A stretch of 64,000 nucleotides of DNA from assembly GCF_025961225.1 (NCBI RefSeq), contig NZ_JAOQNG010000008.1:31603-95602 (forward strand), read 5' to 3'. Source of the DNA: Azospirillum canadense. GTDB taxonomy: Bacteria > Pseudomonadota > Alphaproteobacteria > Azospirillales > Azospirillaceae. A program made the position numbers and the translations under genes. The notes beneath the pieces are model-generated. The model made no database searches, had not been told where the DNA came from, and worked only from the letters and a program-made list of their open reading frames with translations. Of the stretch, positions 44,909 to 53,409 are shown one piece after another (positions within the stretch are counted from its first letter, which is position 1; every line of letters starts with the position of its first letter).

Positions 44909-45619
44909 ATGAGCTACGATCCGCAAGTGCCTTTCCAGGCTACAGGCTTCGCGTTGGCGGAGTTCGCCGAAAATCCGGAGCCGCGTTGCCCCTGCGTCTT
45001 GCTGCTCGACACCTCCGCGTCGATGGGCGGCCAACCGATTACGGAGCTCAATGCCGGTCTCGTGGCGTTTAAGGATGAGCTCATGGCGGACCCTATGGCG
45101 GTGAAGCGCGTCGAGGTGGGAATCGTCGGCTTTGGGCCGGTGCGGACCGTCACTGATTTTACAACTGCGGATGTCTTTCAGCCGCCCCATCTCTCCGCCA
45201 CCGGCGACACCCCTATGGGCGCTGCTATCGAGCGGGCTCTCGATATGATTGAGGCGCGCAAGGCTGTGTATAAGCAGAACGGGGTGTCCTATTACCGTCC
45301 CTGGGTCTTTCTGTTGACGGACGGAGCACCGACCGATGCGTGGGCGAATGCCGCCACCCGGATCCGGGAGGGGGAGGCCACGAAGAAGCTCATGTTTTTC
45401 GCTGTAGGCGTCGAAGGCGCTAACATGCAGATCCTGTCGCAGATCGCCACGCGCGACCCGCTGAAGCTGAAAGGGGTGCGGTTCCGCGACCTGTTCTCCT
45501 GGCTGTCCTCGTCCCTTGGTTCGGTCTCGCGGTCCAATCCGGGCAACGGATCGGACACGGCTGAGGTTGTCGCATTTTCCAATCCTGTCACGCCGAACGG
45601 CTGGGCATCGACTGCCTGA
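44909..45619 (+). CDS. VWA-domain protein, TerY/YegL-like
   Basis: 236 aa. von Willebrand A domain with a complete MIDAS: DTSAS (34-38), T101 in DTPMG, D138 in LLTDGAPT. First gene of a three-gene unit with a PP2C phosphatase and a kinase-like protein, the TerY-P triad also known as E. coli yegL-yegK-yegI. The triad is predicted to be a phospho-signalling system linked to stress, metal resistance or anti-phage roles; mechanisms are unknown. GC is a little lower than the backbone. Confidence 0.85.
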   Translation: MSYDPQVPFQATGFALAEFAENPEPRCPCVLLLDTSASMGGQPITELNAGLVAFKDELMADPMAVKRVEVGIVGFGPVRTVTDFTTADVFQPPHLSATGDTPMGAAIERALDMIEARKAVYKQNGVSYYRPWVFLLTDGAPTDAWANAATRIREGEATKKLMFFAVGVEGANMQILSQIATRDPLKLKGVRFRDLFSWLSSSLGSVSRSNPGNGSDTAEVVAFSNPVTPNGWASTA

Positions 45620-45628
45620 GGGTGGGCT

Positions 45629-46462
45629 ATGTCGTTATCGTGGCGGTCTGTTTCGACCTCGGCAGCCGGGACAAGCCATCTGCGCGACGGGCGTCCCTGC
45701 CAGGATGCCAGTGTATGCGTGACACTCCTGGACGACGAGGGCTGTGAGACGCTCGTCGCCGTCGTTTCTGACGGCGCGGGCAGCGCGGCGCATTCTGACA
45801 TCGGGTCCGGGCTCGCCTGCTCGCTCTTCGTGGATGAGCTCCGTGCGCTGCTTGAGACCGGCGGTTCTGTCGCAGATGTGACACCAGACTTCACCCGTGA
45901 CTGGCTGCGCCGGTTCTCCGCCGAGATCGCTGTCCGCGCCGAGGCGATGGAGTGCTCTCCCCGCGAACTCGCGTGCACGCTGCTGGGAGCGGTTGTTTCC
46001 GAGAGCCGCGCCGTGTTTCTCCAGGTGGGAGATGGCGCCATCGTCTTCTCGACCGCGCAGGAACCCGACGCCATGGAGGTGGCGGTCTGGCCCCAGCAGG
46101 GCGAGTTCGCGAACGTAACGTTCTTCGCGACCGACTTGACCGCGGGCGACCGGATCGCCCACCGTGCCGTGGAGGAACGCATCGACCGCTTGGCAATGTT
46201 CAGCGACGGTCTCCAAATGTTGGCCCTGTCGTTCGCCGATCGGAGCGCGTTCCGGCCGTTCTTCGATCCCCTCTTCGGAACCCTAGAAGGAGCTCCGGAG
46301 GACGCGGTAGCAAATCTCAGCGACCCGCTGGAGGAGTTCCTCTCGTCACCTCGGGTCAACGGTCGTACGGATGATGACAAGAGCCTCATCCTGGCGAGCC
46401 GCCGGCAACCACCGAACGTCATTGGATGCGGGGGACGGGACGCGGAAGCCGTAGGACCATGA
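45629..46462 (+). CDS. PP2C-family Ser/Thr phosphatase, TerY-P triad
   Basis: 277 aa starting 9 nt after the VWA gene. Metal-binding acids: D26 in GRPCQDAS, D49 in VVSDGAGSA, VGDGAIVFS and a C-terminal TDDDKSLIL. YegK-like atypical PP2C. It should reverse phosphorylation by the downstream kinase, perhaps on the VWA protein. The stop overlaps the kinase start (ATGA). Confidence 0.85.
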   Translation: MSLSWRSVSTSAAGTSHLRDGRPCQDASVCVTLLDDEGCETLVAVVSDGAGSAAHSDIGSGLACSLFVDELRALLETGGSVADVTPDFTRDWLRRFSAEIAVRAEAMECSPRELACTLLGAVVSESRAVFLQVGDGAIVFSTAQEPDAMEVAVWPQQGEFANVTFFATDLTAGDRIAHRAVEERIDRLAMFSDGLQMLALSFADRSAFRPFFDPLFGTLEGAPEDAVANLSDPLEEFLSSPRVNGRTDDDKSLILASRRQPPNVIGCGGRDAEAVGP

Positions 46463-48381
46463 GGATGTTCGACCGTCGCGGCCAAGCTATCCCGCTGGGA
46501 GCGAAGCTCGGAACCGGCGGCGAGGGCAACGTTTTCGAGGTGCTCGATCATCGCAAGCTCGTGGCCAAAATCTACCACCAGCCGCTGACCGACGAGAAGG
46601 CTACCAAACTCGCCCACATGGCCGAAATCTCAACGCCTGCGTTGCTTCAGCTGAGTGCGTGGCCCACAGATGTGCTGTTCGATCGGCCTGGTGGCAAAGC
46701 GGTCGGTCTCCTCATGGCCAAGGTCGACGGGCACAAGCCCGTCCATCTGCTCTACGGGCCCAAGAGCCGCCAGAAGGAGTTCCCGGACGCTCAGTGGCCA
46801 TTTTTGATTCACACCGCGGCGAACGTGGCAAGAGCCTTCGCGGCCGTGCACGAGCACGGGCACGTCATCGGCGACGTGAATCACGGCAATCTCCTCGTAT
46901 CGGCGGAGGGAACGGTCAAGTTTATCGACTGCGATTCCTTCCAGGTCCACGCCCACGGGCGCCATTACCTCTGTGAGGTTGGCGTTTCAACGCACACGCC
47001 TCCGGAACTACAGGACATTTCCTTCCGAACGACCCGACGCACGGCGAACCACGACGCCTTCGGCCTTGCTGTCATGGTGTTCCAGCTGCTGTTCATGGGC
47101 AGGCATCCATACTCCGGCAGCTATCTCGGGAAGGGCGAGATGCCCTTGGAGGATGCCATCAAGGGAGGGCGCTTCGCCTACGGCCCCGGAGCAGCGTCGC
47201 GTCTGATGAAGCAGCCTCCAGGAACCATCCCCCTTGAGGCGACCGGGCCTGTCGCCCCGTTGTTCGAGCGCGCATTCTCCGCGGTCACGCCCCTTCGGCC
47301 GACCGCGCTTGAATGGCGTGTTGGCCTACAGGCGCTGATGCAAGGGCTCGGCCAATGCCAGGCTAATCCGGCCCACCAGTACCTGCAGACTCTTGCGACC
47401 TGCCCCTGGTGCACGGTCGAGCGCCAGTCCGGCTTCCTGTTCTTCACGATCACGGCTGCTCAGGCTACCGGCACCGTTCTTCACCTCGACGTCTCGGCGC
47501 TGTGGCAGCAGATCAAAGCTATTCGCCCACCGCAGCCTCCCCCGTTGGCGGCGCCGTCCAGCTTCCAGGCACAGCCGTCTTCATCAGCCGGGGCTGTGAG
47601 GGCCAGGGCGAGGGGCAGGCAGCTCATCGGCTGGCTAGTCGCCATCGCGGGCTTCATTATCGGCCTCGGCCCGGCCGACAAACATGGTGGGATACTCATC
47701 GTTATCGCCGCTGCCTTCATCGGCTGGAAAATTGGCTCGTCCGATTCAGATGGCATCGAGAAGCTGCGCGCCGCACAACGCGATGCCTCACGCGTCTACG
47801 AGGACATGAGGCAGCGCTGGTACGAAGCAACGGGAGACGTTCGCTTCTCCAATAAGCTCCGTGAACTGGAATGCTTGAAGGCCGAGTACGATCGTCTTCC
47901 GGAGGAGCGCAGGCAGCGGCTGAATCGCCTTGAGAACGGGCGGCGTGCCAAGCAGCTCGAGGCGTTCCTCGACCGCTTCCGCATCAATGCCGCAACCATA
48001 CCGGGCATCGGCGACGGCCGGAAGGTGACACTGCAGTCATACGGGATCGAAACCGCAGCGGACGTCAAGCGGGACAGGATTCTGAACATTCCCGGTTTCG
48101 GCCCGGCGCTCACGAACCGGATCATGGCTTGGCACAAGACTGTGACGGCCAGGTTTGTTTTTGATCCGAACCAGGGCGTAAATCCGGCCGAGATCAGCAA
48201 GGTCGAAGCCGATATCCTGAAGAGGAAGCAGGAGATCGAGATGGCTCTTGCGCGCGGGCCAGCCGAACTGCAGGCCATTGGTGCGCAGAGCCAAGCTGCC
48301 ATGGTGGCGCTCCGCCAGCAGGTCGAAGCCGCCGCACGCCAACTCGCGCAGGCAGAGGTCGATCTACGTAGCGTCCAATAG
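46459..48381 (+). CDS. Kinase-like protein with transmembrane helices and HhH motifs, YegI-type
   Basis: 640 aa. Kinase domain about 15-300: glycine loop LGTGGEGNVFEV, VAK lysine at 37, catalytic-loop equivalent GDVNHGNLL, metal-binding IDCDSF in place of DFG, then SxHTPPELQ. A CPWC pair follows near residue 317. Two hydrophobic helices at about 389-426 place it in the membrane, then a coiled coil, then two helix-hairpin-helix motifs (IPGIGDGRKV and IPGFGPALTNRI, about 514-556) and a C-terminal helix. The HhH and kinase combination is typical of YegI and suggests DNA sensing. Confidence 0.85.
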   Translation: MRMFDRRGQAIPLGAKLGTGGEGNVFEVLDHRKLVAKIYHQPLTDEKATKLAHMAEISTPALLQLSAWPTDVLFDRPGGKAVGLLMAKVDGHKPVHLLYGPKSRQKEFPDAQWPFLIHTAANVARAFAAVHEHGHVIGDVNHGNLLVSAEGTVKFIDCDSFQVHAHGRHYLCEVGVSTHTPPELQDISFRTTRRTANHDAFGLAVMVFQLLFMGRHPYSGSYLGKGEMPLEDAIKGGRFAYGPGAASRLMKQPPGTIPLEATGPVAPLFERAFSAVTPLRPTALEWRVGLQALMQGLGQCQANPAHQYLQTLATCPWCTVERQSGFLFFTITAAQATGTVLHLDVSALWQQIKAIRPPQPPPLAAPSSFQAQPSSSAGAVRARARGRQLIGWLVAIAGFIIGLGPADKHGGILIVIAAAFIGWKIGSSDSDGIEKLRAAQRDASRVYEDMRQRWYEATGDVRFSNKLRELECLKAEYDRLPEERRQRLNRLENGRRAKQLEAFLDRFRINAATIPGIGDGRKVTLQSYGIETAADVKRDRILNIPGFGPALTNRIMAWHKTVTARFVFDPNQGVNPAEISKVEADILKRKQEIEMALARGPAELQAIGAQSQAAMVALRQQVEAAARQLAQAEVDLRSVQ

Positions 48382-48508
48382 GTGGCAAGGCAACGTCGCC
48401 GGCCTGGCGCTGTGACGCGCCGCGGGCACCAACCGACCCGTCTCGCGTTCATCCTTCGTTCACCGTCGCCATCGATCATGGCAGTGGGCAGCGCGCGAAG
48501 GAGGGGGC

Positions 48509-48952
48509 ATGGACGAACGGCACACCGACGAGGAGCAGCGACCCGTTCCGCTGGCGTCGAACGCCGACGAGGGCGATTGCGGCGCCCCGATCCTGTACCT
48601 GGAGGGCTGGTGCAGCGCCTGCACCGAAACCGTTCACGTGCACCTGGGGCTGGACGCCCGGCCGTGCCACTGCGGGGCGTCCCTGGTCGACATCGTCGGC
48701 GATGGTCAGCGGTGGTGGAAAGCCGGAGCGGCGCGCGATTTGGGCGCCATTCTCGGACGCCGCCCGGCCGAGGCGCCGCGCGACGGCACGCGCATCGTCG
48801 CGTGGTTCGCGGGCCGGCGACGCGTCGCCGATTCCCGGTGGAGCGGCGGCGGGTGGAAGATGCAGAGCGGCGACGGCTGGGAGCGGGTGGACGGCGACCT
48901 GGTCGCGTGGCTGCCGCGCTCGTTGGAGGCCGTTTCCGAGGACCTGCCATGA
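48509..48952 (+). CDS. Zinc-ribbon-like hypothetical protein
   Basis: 147 aa with SD GAAGGAGGGG. A CSAC ... CHCG pair at residues about 34-55 suggests a treble-clef or ribbon zinc site; later REAPRDGTRIVAWFAGRRRVADSRW-type strand block and GDLVAWLPRSL recall phage DUF551-like proteins. Function unknown. The stop overlaps the next gene. Confidence 0.6.
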   Translation: MDERHTDEEQRPVPLASNADEGDCGAPILYLEGWCSACTETVHVHLGLDARPCHCGASLVDIVGDGQRWWKAGAARDLGAILGRRPAEAPRDGTRIVAWFAGRRRVADSRWSGGGWKMQSGDGWERVDGDLVAWLPRSLEAVSEDLP

Positions 48953-49173
48953 GTACCAAGCGCCTCGACTGCCTCGGGCGGCTCTCCTACCACGGCGTGC
49001 TGATCCCACTGAAATGCACCGCCTGCGGTCACTTTGCCGAGGTGCAGCCGGGCGACTTGATTCTGCGGTTTGGCTGGGCCGCAGAGCCTGAGCGCATTCC
49101 CTGGCGGTGCTCGAAGTGCGGCGCGGATCGAACCCGGATCCTGGTCGGCCGGGCCGCGCGCATGGCGCGGTAA
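48949..49173 (+). CDS. Small zinc-ribbon protein
   Basis: 74 aa, ATG overlaps the preceding stop. Two CxxC knuckles, CTAC at residues 23-26 and CSKC at about 54-57, with a GVLIPLKC start, fit a small zinc ribbon binding nucleic acid or protein. No specific family recognised. Confidence 0.6.
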   Translation: MSTKRLDCLGRLSYHGVLIPLKCTACGHFAEVQPGDLILRFGWAAEPERIPWRCSKCGADRTRILVGRAARMAR

Positions 49174-49561
49174 CGACCGACCGGACCGGCTCGCGCGCCG
49201 GTCGATGATGCCGCGCTGCAACCAAGACGACACAACAGGGCCGGGCCGAACGCCCGGCACCGTAGCACACGGAGCGGTCGACGTGACCTATCGGGAACTG
49301 GTGCATGCAATCAATGTCGGACCCCGCCACCAAATCCGCCACCTTTGATCCCATGTTCGCCTCCACGTGCCAAAGGCACAGGAAACAGGTAGCAGATCAG
49401 TCGGTTTGCCGGGGCGAGATCATCGAGGGAGAGATGTCGAAACGGCCCCCTAGTGGTCTGGGCCAGACGGAGCGCGCCGTTCTACTTACCTAACGATATG
49501 TCTGGCACACATTACCAGCGCCTGACCATTTCTGGCCGTGGTGAGGTGCTCCAGTGCAGTT
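49174..49561. other. Intergenic region, no gene seen
   Basis: About 390 bp between a rightward zinc-ribbon gene and the end of a leftward HEPN-like gene; no T-tailed hairpin or repeat noticed. Confidence 0.35.
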
Positions 49562-50275
49562 TCACTTAGCTCCGAAGGTCATCCGGGCAATGCGGGTCAA
49601 CAATTGGCGGAGCCAGAGCCAAAGGCGCTGCATCAACGATATCGAATTTACGGCGGACACTTCACCAGCGAAAAACAGAGAGCGGCGGCCATAATATGTC
49701 TGCATATTAACGCTCGTTTGACCGAAGCCGTAGCTGCTTGGGTAGGCGCCGTCGTAACTATGAACAACCTTATCCCAAAGCGTTATGAGTCCCTCGTAGT
49801 CGCCATCCATTGAGAGCATATGATCCGGCAGGACCCCATTCCTCATGCCGAATTCTTCGTCGTTTTTCATCCATATGGTATCCTCATGCTTTTTCGGTAC
49901 AGGATAGCGACCCTTCTCCACTGCGTAAGCCAACTTTCTAAGTAATCTCTTCTCCGATTCGTCGAACACGAGCCCGCATTTCTCGAAGTCAACGAGAGGA
50001 TTGTGGAAACTCAGATCTCGGTGAAGCTTGTCGTCTTGAGCAAGTGATGGATTGGACATCAATCGGTATGCCTTGGCAAACAGCTCAAAAGCATACCCGT
50101 ACAGCAGCCAAATCGGCTGGTGGGCGTCCGCCGTTGCAGCTAAGCTTCCAATTTCTCTTTGCAACGCCTCCTTGGCAGCATCACCTGCAAGCTTGTATTG
50201 AAAAGCCAGTCGTAACCACGCCTGGGGCATCTGTCCGAACAAATATTGACTTTTTGACAAATTCTCCTTGTCCAT
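49562..50275 (-). CDS. HEPN-like domain protein
   Basis: 237 aa, lower GC and codon use unlike the backbone. Helical. LLYGYAFELFAKAYRLM, HRDLSFHNPLVDFEKCGLVFDESEKRLLRKLAYAVEKGRYPVPKKHED fits HEPN-like proteins that carry an EKxLLxxLxxAVxxGRYPVP block. HEPN proteins are often RNases or toxins, but the Rx4-6H catalytic motif is not evident here. Possibly an anti-phage or stability moron. It is divergent from the following RTX cargo. Confidence 0.55.
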   Translation of the reverse strand: MDKENLSKSQYLFGQMPQAWLRLAFQYKLAGDAAKEALQREIGSLAATADAHQPIWLLYGYAFELFAKAYRLMSNPSLAQDDKLHRDLSFHNPLVDFEKCGLVFDESEKRLLRKLAYAVEKGRYPVPKKHEDTIWMKNDEEFGMRNGVLPDHMLSMDGDYEGLITLWDKVVHSYDGAYPSSYGFGQTSVNMQTYYGRRSLFFAGEVSAVNSISLMQRLWLWLRQLLTRIARMTFGAK

Positions 50276-50351
50276 GCTAACGCCCTGCTTTTAGTTGCGG
50301 TTTACCTGATAATCCGCTGGAGCATCAATAAAGATACCGGCATGTGACACG

Positions 50352-50606
50352 ATGAACAACTCCCCAGGCGCCAATCGTGCAGACGACCGAACTCGGGGCT
50401 GGTGGGCCGAACCAGACGAATGGTTTCGTTTGTACCTCGCCAGACCCGAGGAATTTCGCACGCCGGGCAAGGTTACATACGGTCAGCCGTTCGCCTTAGG
50501 TCGCGGTGCGAAGGTGGCGCGGCAACTCCGCGCCAAGGGGATCCCGGTGGCGCGCGCGTCGAGCGACCTTGACGCCCGGTGGCGGATCTATGCAACCATT
50601 GACTGA
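50352..50606 (+). CDS. Hypothetical protein
   Basis: 84 aa. Contains WFRLYLARPEEF, FALGRGAKVARQLRAKGIPVARASSDLDARWRIYA, which may be a small DNA-binding helical protein. Weak SD. Not recognised. Confidence 0.5.
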   Translation: MNNSPGANRADDRTRGWWAEPDEWFRLYLARPEEFRTPGKVTYGQPFALGRGAKVARQLRAKGIPVARASSDLDARWRIYATID

Positions 50607-50658
50607 TCGACGTTGCTCGCGTAAGCCTAAAAAAGCTCAAAGAATTATGGGGGAGACG

Positions 50659-51975
50659 ATGGCGTACGTGTATTTATCAAATAGCACTGGAATTATCCCC
50701 ATCTACGGCCCCGATTACATTACGGTGAATGAAGGTAATGTCGGCGAGAGTAAATTTTTTGTCCGTTTCAACTTGTCGGCGGCGCTTCCCAATCCGGTGT
50801 CGGTGAGCTATTCCACGCTGGGATTGGCGACGCAGCCGTCATACGATTACATTCCACAGGTAGCCGCAGTTACTATACCTGCTGGATCTTTGTTCGTTGA
50901 TGTACCGTTCTACATTCTTGGCGATACCATCGACGAAACCGATGAAGTCGTTACAATCGCAATAAATAAAGTAGACGGCGCCGACTACGACGCGAACAAG
51001 AAAAGTATAATGGCCTTTATTCAAGATGATGACCCTCCAGGATCTAACGTCAACACAGCGCCGCCGTCATCTCTCAATCCGAAATTTTCAATTAGAGCAG
51101 TGGATGCTGACAAGCCAGAGGGTAATAGTGGATCGACGCCGTTCACATTTGAGATATTTCGCGAAGGCGACCTGACATCCACGACGAGTGTGATGTGGTA
51201 CCGTAAAATTGTGGACGGCAACGGGCAGTCCAACACGTTAGACATAAGTCAAAATTATGTTGGACAATACGTTACGTTCCAACCGGGGGAAAGCGCAAAA
51301 ACCATCAGCGTCATGGTCAATGGCGATAGAATTCCCGAGGCAGATGAGGAGTTCACCATTGAATTCCGGACCTTTGATGAATTTGTCAACGCAACTGGTG
51401 TGACAAAGGCCACGGGCATTATCCGGAATGACGATAACGGTAAGGTGGTGTCGATTGTCAGGTCGGGCATCAGGGTCGACAGCTACTTCGACTCCTATCA
51501 AGGGCCAGTGAGCGGAATTAAGTGGCAGTTTCTCGGGAACGAGGACTCTGAGGTCGTGAACGGAACGGACGACGCCGATTTTCTAAACCTCATGGGGAAT
51601 ACGGATGCGGCCAGTGGAGGCGCAGGCGATGATGTCCTCGACGGTGGTACCGGGTCGAATTTCCTGACCGGAGGAAATGGCGCCGATACCTTTTTCGTCG
51701 ACGGACGCAATACGGGAATTACATGGTCTACTGTCACCGATTTTGATGCCAACGAGTGGGCCACTGCCTGGGGATGGCGCGAAGGCATCTCGAAGCTTAC
51801 TTGGGTCGATATGGCGGGAGCCGACGCCTACAAGGGGGCAACGGCGCATATGGACTTTGATGGCAATGGAACCATTGACTCCAGTATGACCTTTACTGGG
51901 AAGGCGGTGGGAAGCGTGATCTCCATGACCGGGCAAGTTGGAAATGATGCTTATCTCGCTTTCCGAATTGGGTAA
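50659..51975 (+). CDS. Calx-beta plus RTX-type calcium-binding protein
   Basis: 438 aa from ATG 50659 with GGGGAG upstream. Two Calx-beta domains (about 15-130 and 150-265; VSVSYSTLG, DYIPQVAAVTIPAGS, IDETDEVVTIAI and PEADEEFTIEF). Then RTX nonapeptides GGAGDDVLDGGTGSNFL, GGNGADTFFVDG at about 319-350, and a C-terminal DFDGNGTIDS EF-like loop. Looks like a type I secreted or surface calcium-binding protein; no ABC exporter is in the window. Lower GC marks it as recent cargo. Confidence 0.82.
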   Translation: MAYVYLSNSTGIIPIYGPDYITVNEGNVGESKFFVRFNLSAALPNPVSVSYSTLGLATQPSYDYIPQVAAVTIPAGSLFVDVPFYILGDTIDETDEVVTIAINKVDGADYDANKKSIMAFIQDDDPPGSNVNTAPPSSLNPKFSIRAVDADKPEGNSGSTPFTFEIFREGDLTSTTSVMWYRKIVDGNGQSNTLDISQNYVGQYVTFQPGESAKTISVMVNGDRIPEADEEFTIEFRTFDEFVNATGVTKATGIIRNDDNGKVVSIVRSGIRVDSYFDSYQGPVSGIKWQFLGNEDSEVVNGTDDADFLNLMGNTDAASGGAGDDVLDGGTGSNFLTGGNGADTFFVDGRNTGITWSTVTDFDANEWATAWGWREGISKLTWVDMAGADAYKGATAHMDFDGNGTIDSSMTFTGKAVGSVISMTGQVGNDAYLAFRIG

Positions 51976-51986
51976 GAGAGCCTTTT

Positions 51987-52556
51987 TCAGATCGTAGGCA
52001 AGCGCCGGCGGGTCAGCTGAGCATTCTTGGCCGCTTGGTTCAACCCCTCGGGGCCAAGTGTCAGCGCCCGCTTCAACGCGGCGATTCGCCTACGTTGTTG
52101 TAGGAGTTCCTGCCCGTCCAGACGCTCGGCGAGAGCGTTCGCCGCGGCAATCTTCTCCCGTTGCGCTGTAGCCCACCCGTCGCCCTGCCGCGGTGCGGTG
52201 CGGTCCTTTTCCACCGCCGCCCGTGCCAGCGTCAGGTAGACTTCTTGTCCCCACTGCCCCATCCCAAAGTTGACCGCCGTGCATACAAGCCGGACGTTGT
52301 CGACAGTATATCCCAATTGGGAGTCGCGACGGTCGATGCTGGGGGCGAAGGGGTGTTTGACCAACGCCTCCTCATACCTTTCCCAGCTGAACCAAAAGCC
52401 AGTGACGTCGCAGCGACCGCCCTGCGCCTGGTACATGGTCTCAGCGTGATCCTCGCTAAGATCGAAGGCACGCCCCGAGCGCTTAGCCCGGCTGCGCGCA
52501 TCCAAGACAAGACCACGAAGCCTGCGCTGACGGATCACATCGTCCTCGGTGGCCAT
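51987..52556 (-). CDS. HNH-like endonuclease
   Basis: 189 aa. GGRCDVTGFWF (zinc knuckle half), then PSIDRRDSQLGYTVDNVRLVCTAVNFGMGQWG, a pattern of HNH proteins in which D-R replaces D-H and N closes the motif. The C-terminal 70 residues are basic helices. First of three leftward genes; the role is unknown, perhaps homing or recombination. Confidence 0.65.
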   Translation of the reverse strand: MATEDDVIRQRRLRGLVLDARSRAKRSGRAFDLSEDHAETMYQAQGGRCDVTGFWFSWERYEEALVKHPFAPSIDRRDSQLGYTVDNVRLVCTAVNFGMGQWGQEVYLTLARAAVEKDRTAPRQGDGWATAQREKIAAANALAERLDGQELLQQRRRIAALKRALTLGPEGLNQAAKNAQLTRRRLPTI

Positions 52557-52571
52557 GACGTACGCGCCTCC

Positions 52572-52781
52572 TCAGATGGACCGTTTCAAGCGGGGCGGCT
52601 CCCCCCGCACGATTCTCCGCTCGTCGATCTCGGGAAAAAGCTCAGCGGGAACGCGGGTTTCTGATCCAGGCATGAGCCAGCAATCGCCCGTCCACATACA
52701 GACGATCCATCCGTCACCGACTGCATCAGGTCCAAGTCGCACGAAGTAAAACCCCTTAGACCGCGAGCGGTGATCGGTCAT
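52572..52781 (-). CDS. Hypothetical protein
   Basis: 69 aa, 15 nt upstream of the HNH gene. KGFYFVRLGPDAVGDGWIVCMWTGDCWLMPG and a basic end (RGEPPRLKRSI) resemble small phage early proteins of unknown function. Confidence 0.5.
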   Translation of the reverse strand: MTDHRSRSKGFYFVRLGPDAVGDGWIVCMWTGDCWLMPGSETRVPAELFPEIDERRIVRGEPPRLKRSI

Positions 52782-52790
52782 GTCCTTACC

Positions 52791-53240
52791 TCACTTTTTG
52801 AAGACGCTGTTGGCCAAGGTGCGGAGACGTACCTGTAATCCAACCCTTGCAGCCCAGCGGCTAAGGTTGTGCGATTCGCCCGACCTCAACGTCTCAATAA
52901 TAGACTCCAGCCTGGACAGTACTTCGACTGCTTCCCGACGCAGAGGCTCATAATCAACTTCTGCTTCCTGCTCGTTGTCGGGGGCAGGGAGGTCTGCATG
53001 CGTAGTTCCGCCGTCAATTGATCGCGCCCAGAGCGCAAAGCTCCGAAGGTTTAACGCGCTGCCGCTCCCAGTCTCGCGACCCCGCACCTGTTCGTAAATT
53101 ACCCACGGCCCCCTTAGCTTGCGCTGGAACGAGTGTGGGGGGAGGTCGGAGGGCTCGTCAGTAATGCAGATGACGCGACGGGCAGCGGAGCCATCGTCAT
53201 TCTGGTAGGTCTGGCCATCTTTGATGTCGCTTCTCTTCAT
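52791..53240 (-). CDS. Hypothetical protein
   Basis: 149 aa. MKRSDIKDGQTYQNDDG start, RRVICITDEPSDLP and a C-terminal helical half. The N-terminal ~60 residues resemble small phage proteins with an SH3-like barrel. Same strand as the two preceding genes; probably one transcript. Confidence 0.5.
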   Translation of the reverse strand: MKRSDIKDGQTYQNDDGSAARRVICITDEPSDLPPHSFQRKLRGPWVIYEQVRGRETGSGSALNLRSFALWARSIDGGTTHADLPAPDNEQEAEVDYEPLRREAVEVLSRLESIIETLRSGESHNLSRWAARVGLQVRLRTLANSVFKK

Positions 53241-53409
53241 GACGCGCGATCCTTCTTGATCAGGCTTCCTGGCAGGTCATGGCGCGGCCTCGATCTGCTT
53301 GGAGATCCACTGGCTCAGGCTGATGCCCTCCACCGCACGTCGTCGGCCATGGCGAGGCATTCCATGCGTCGACTGCTCCACGGAAGTATCCTCCACGCCA
53401 TTCGCCGCG

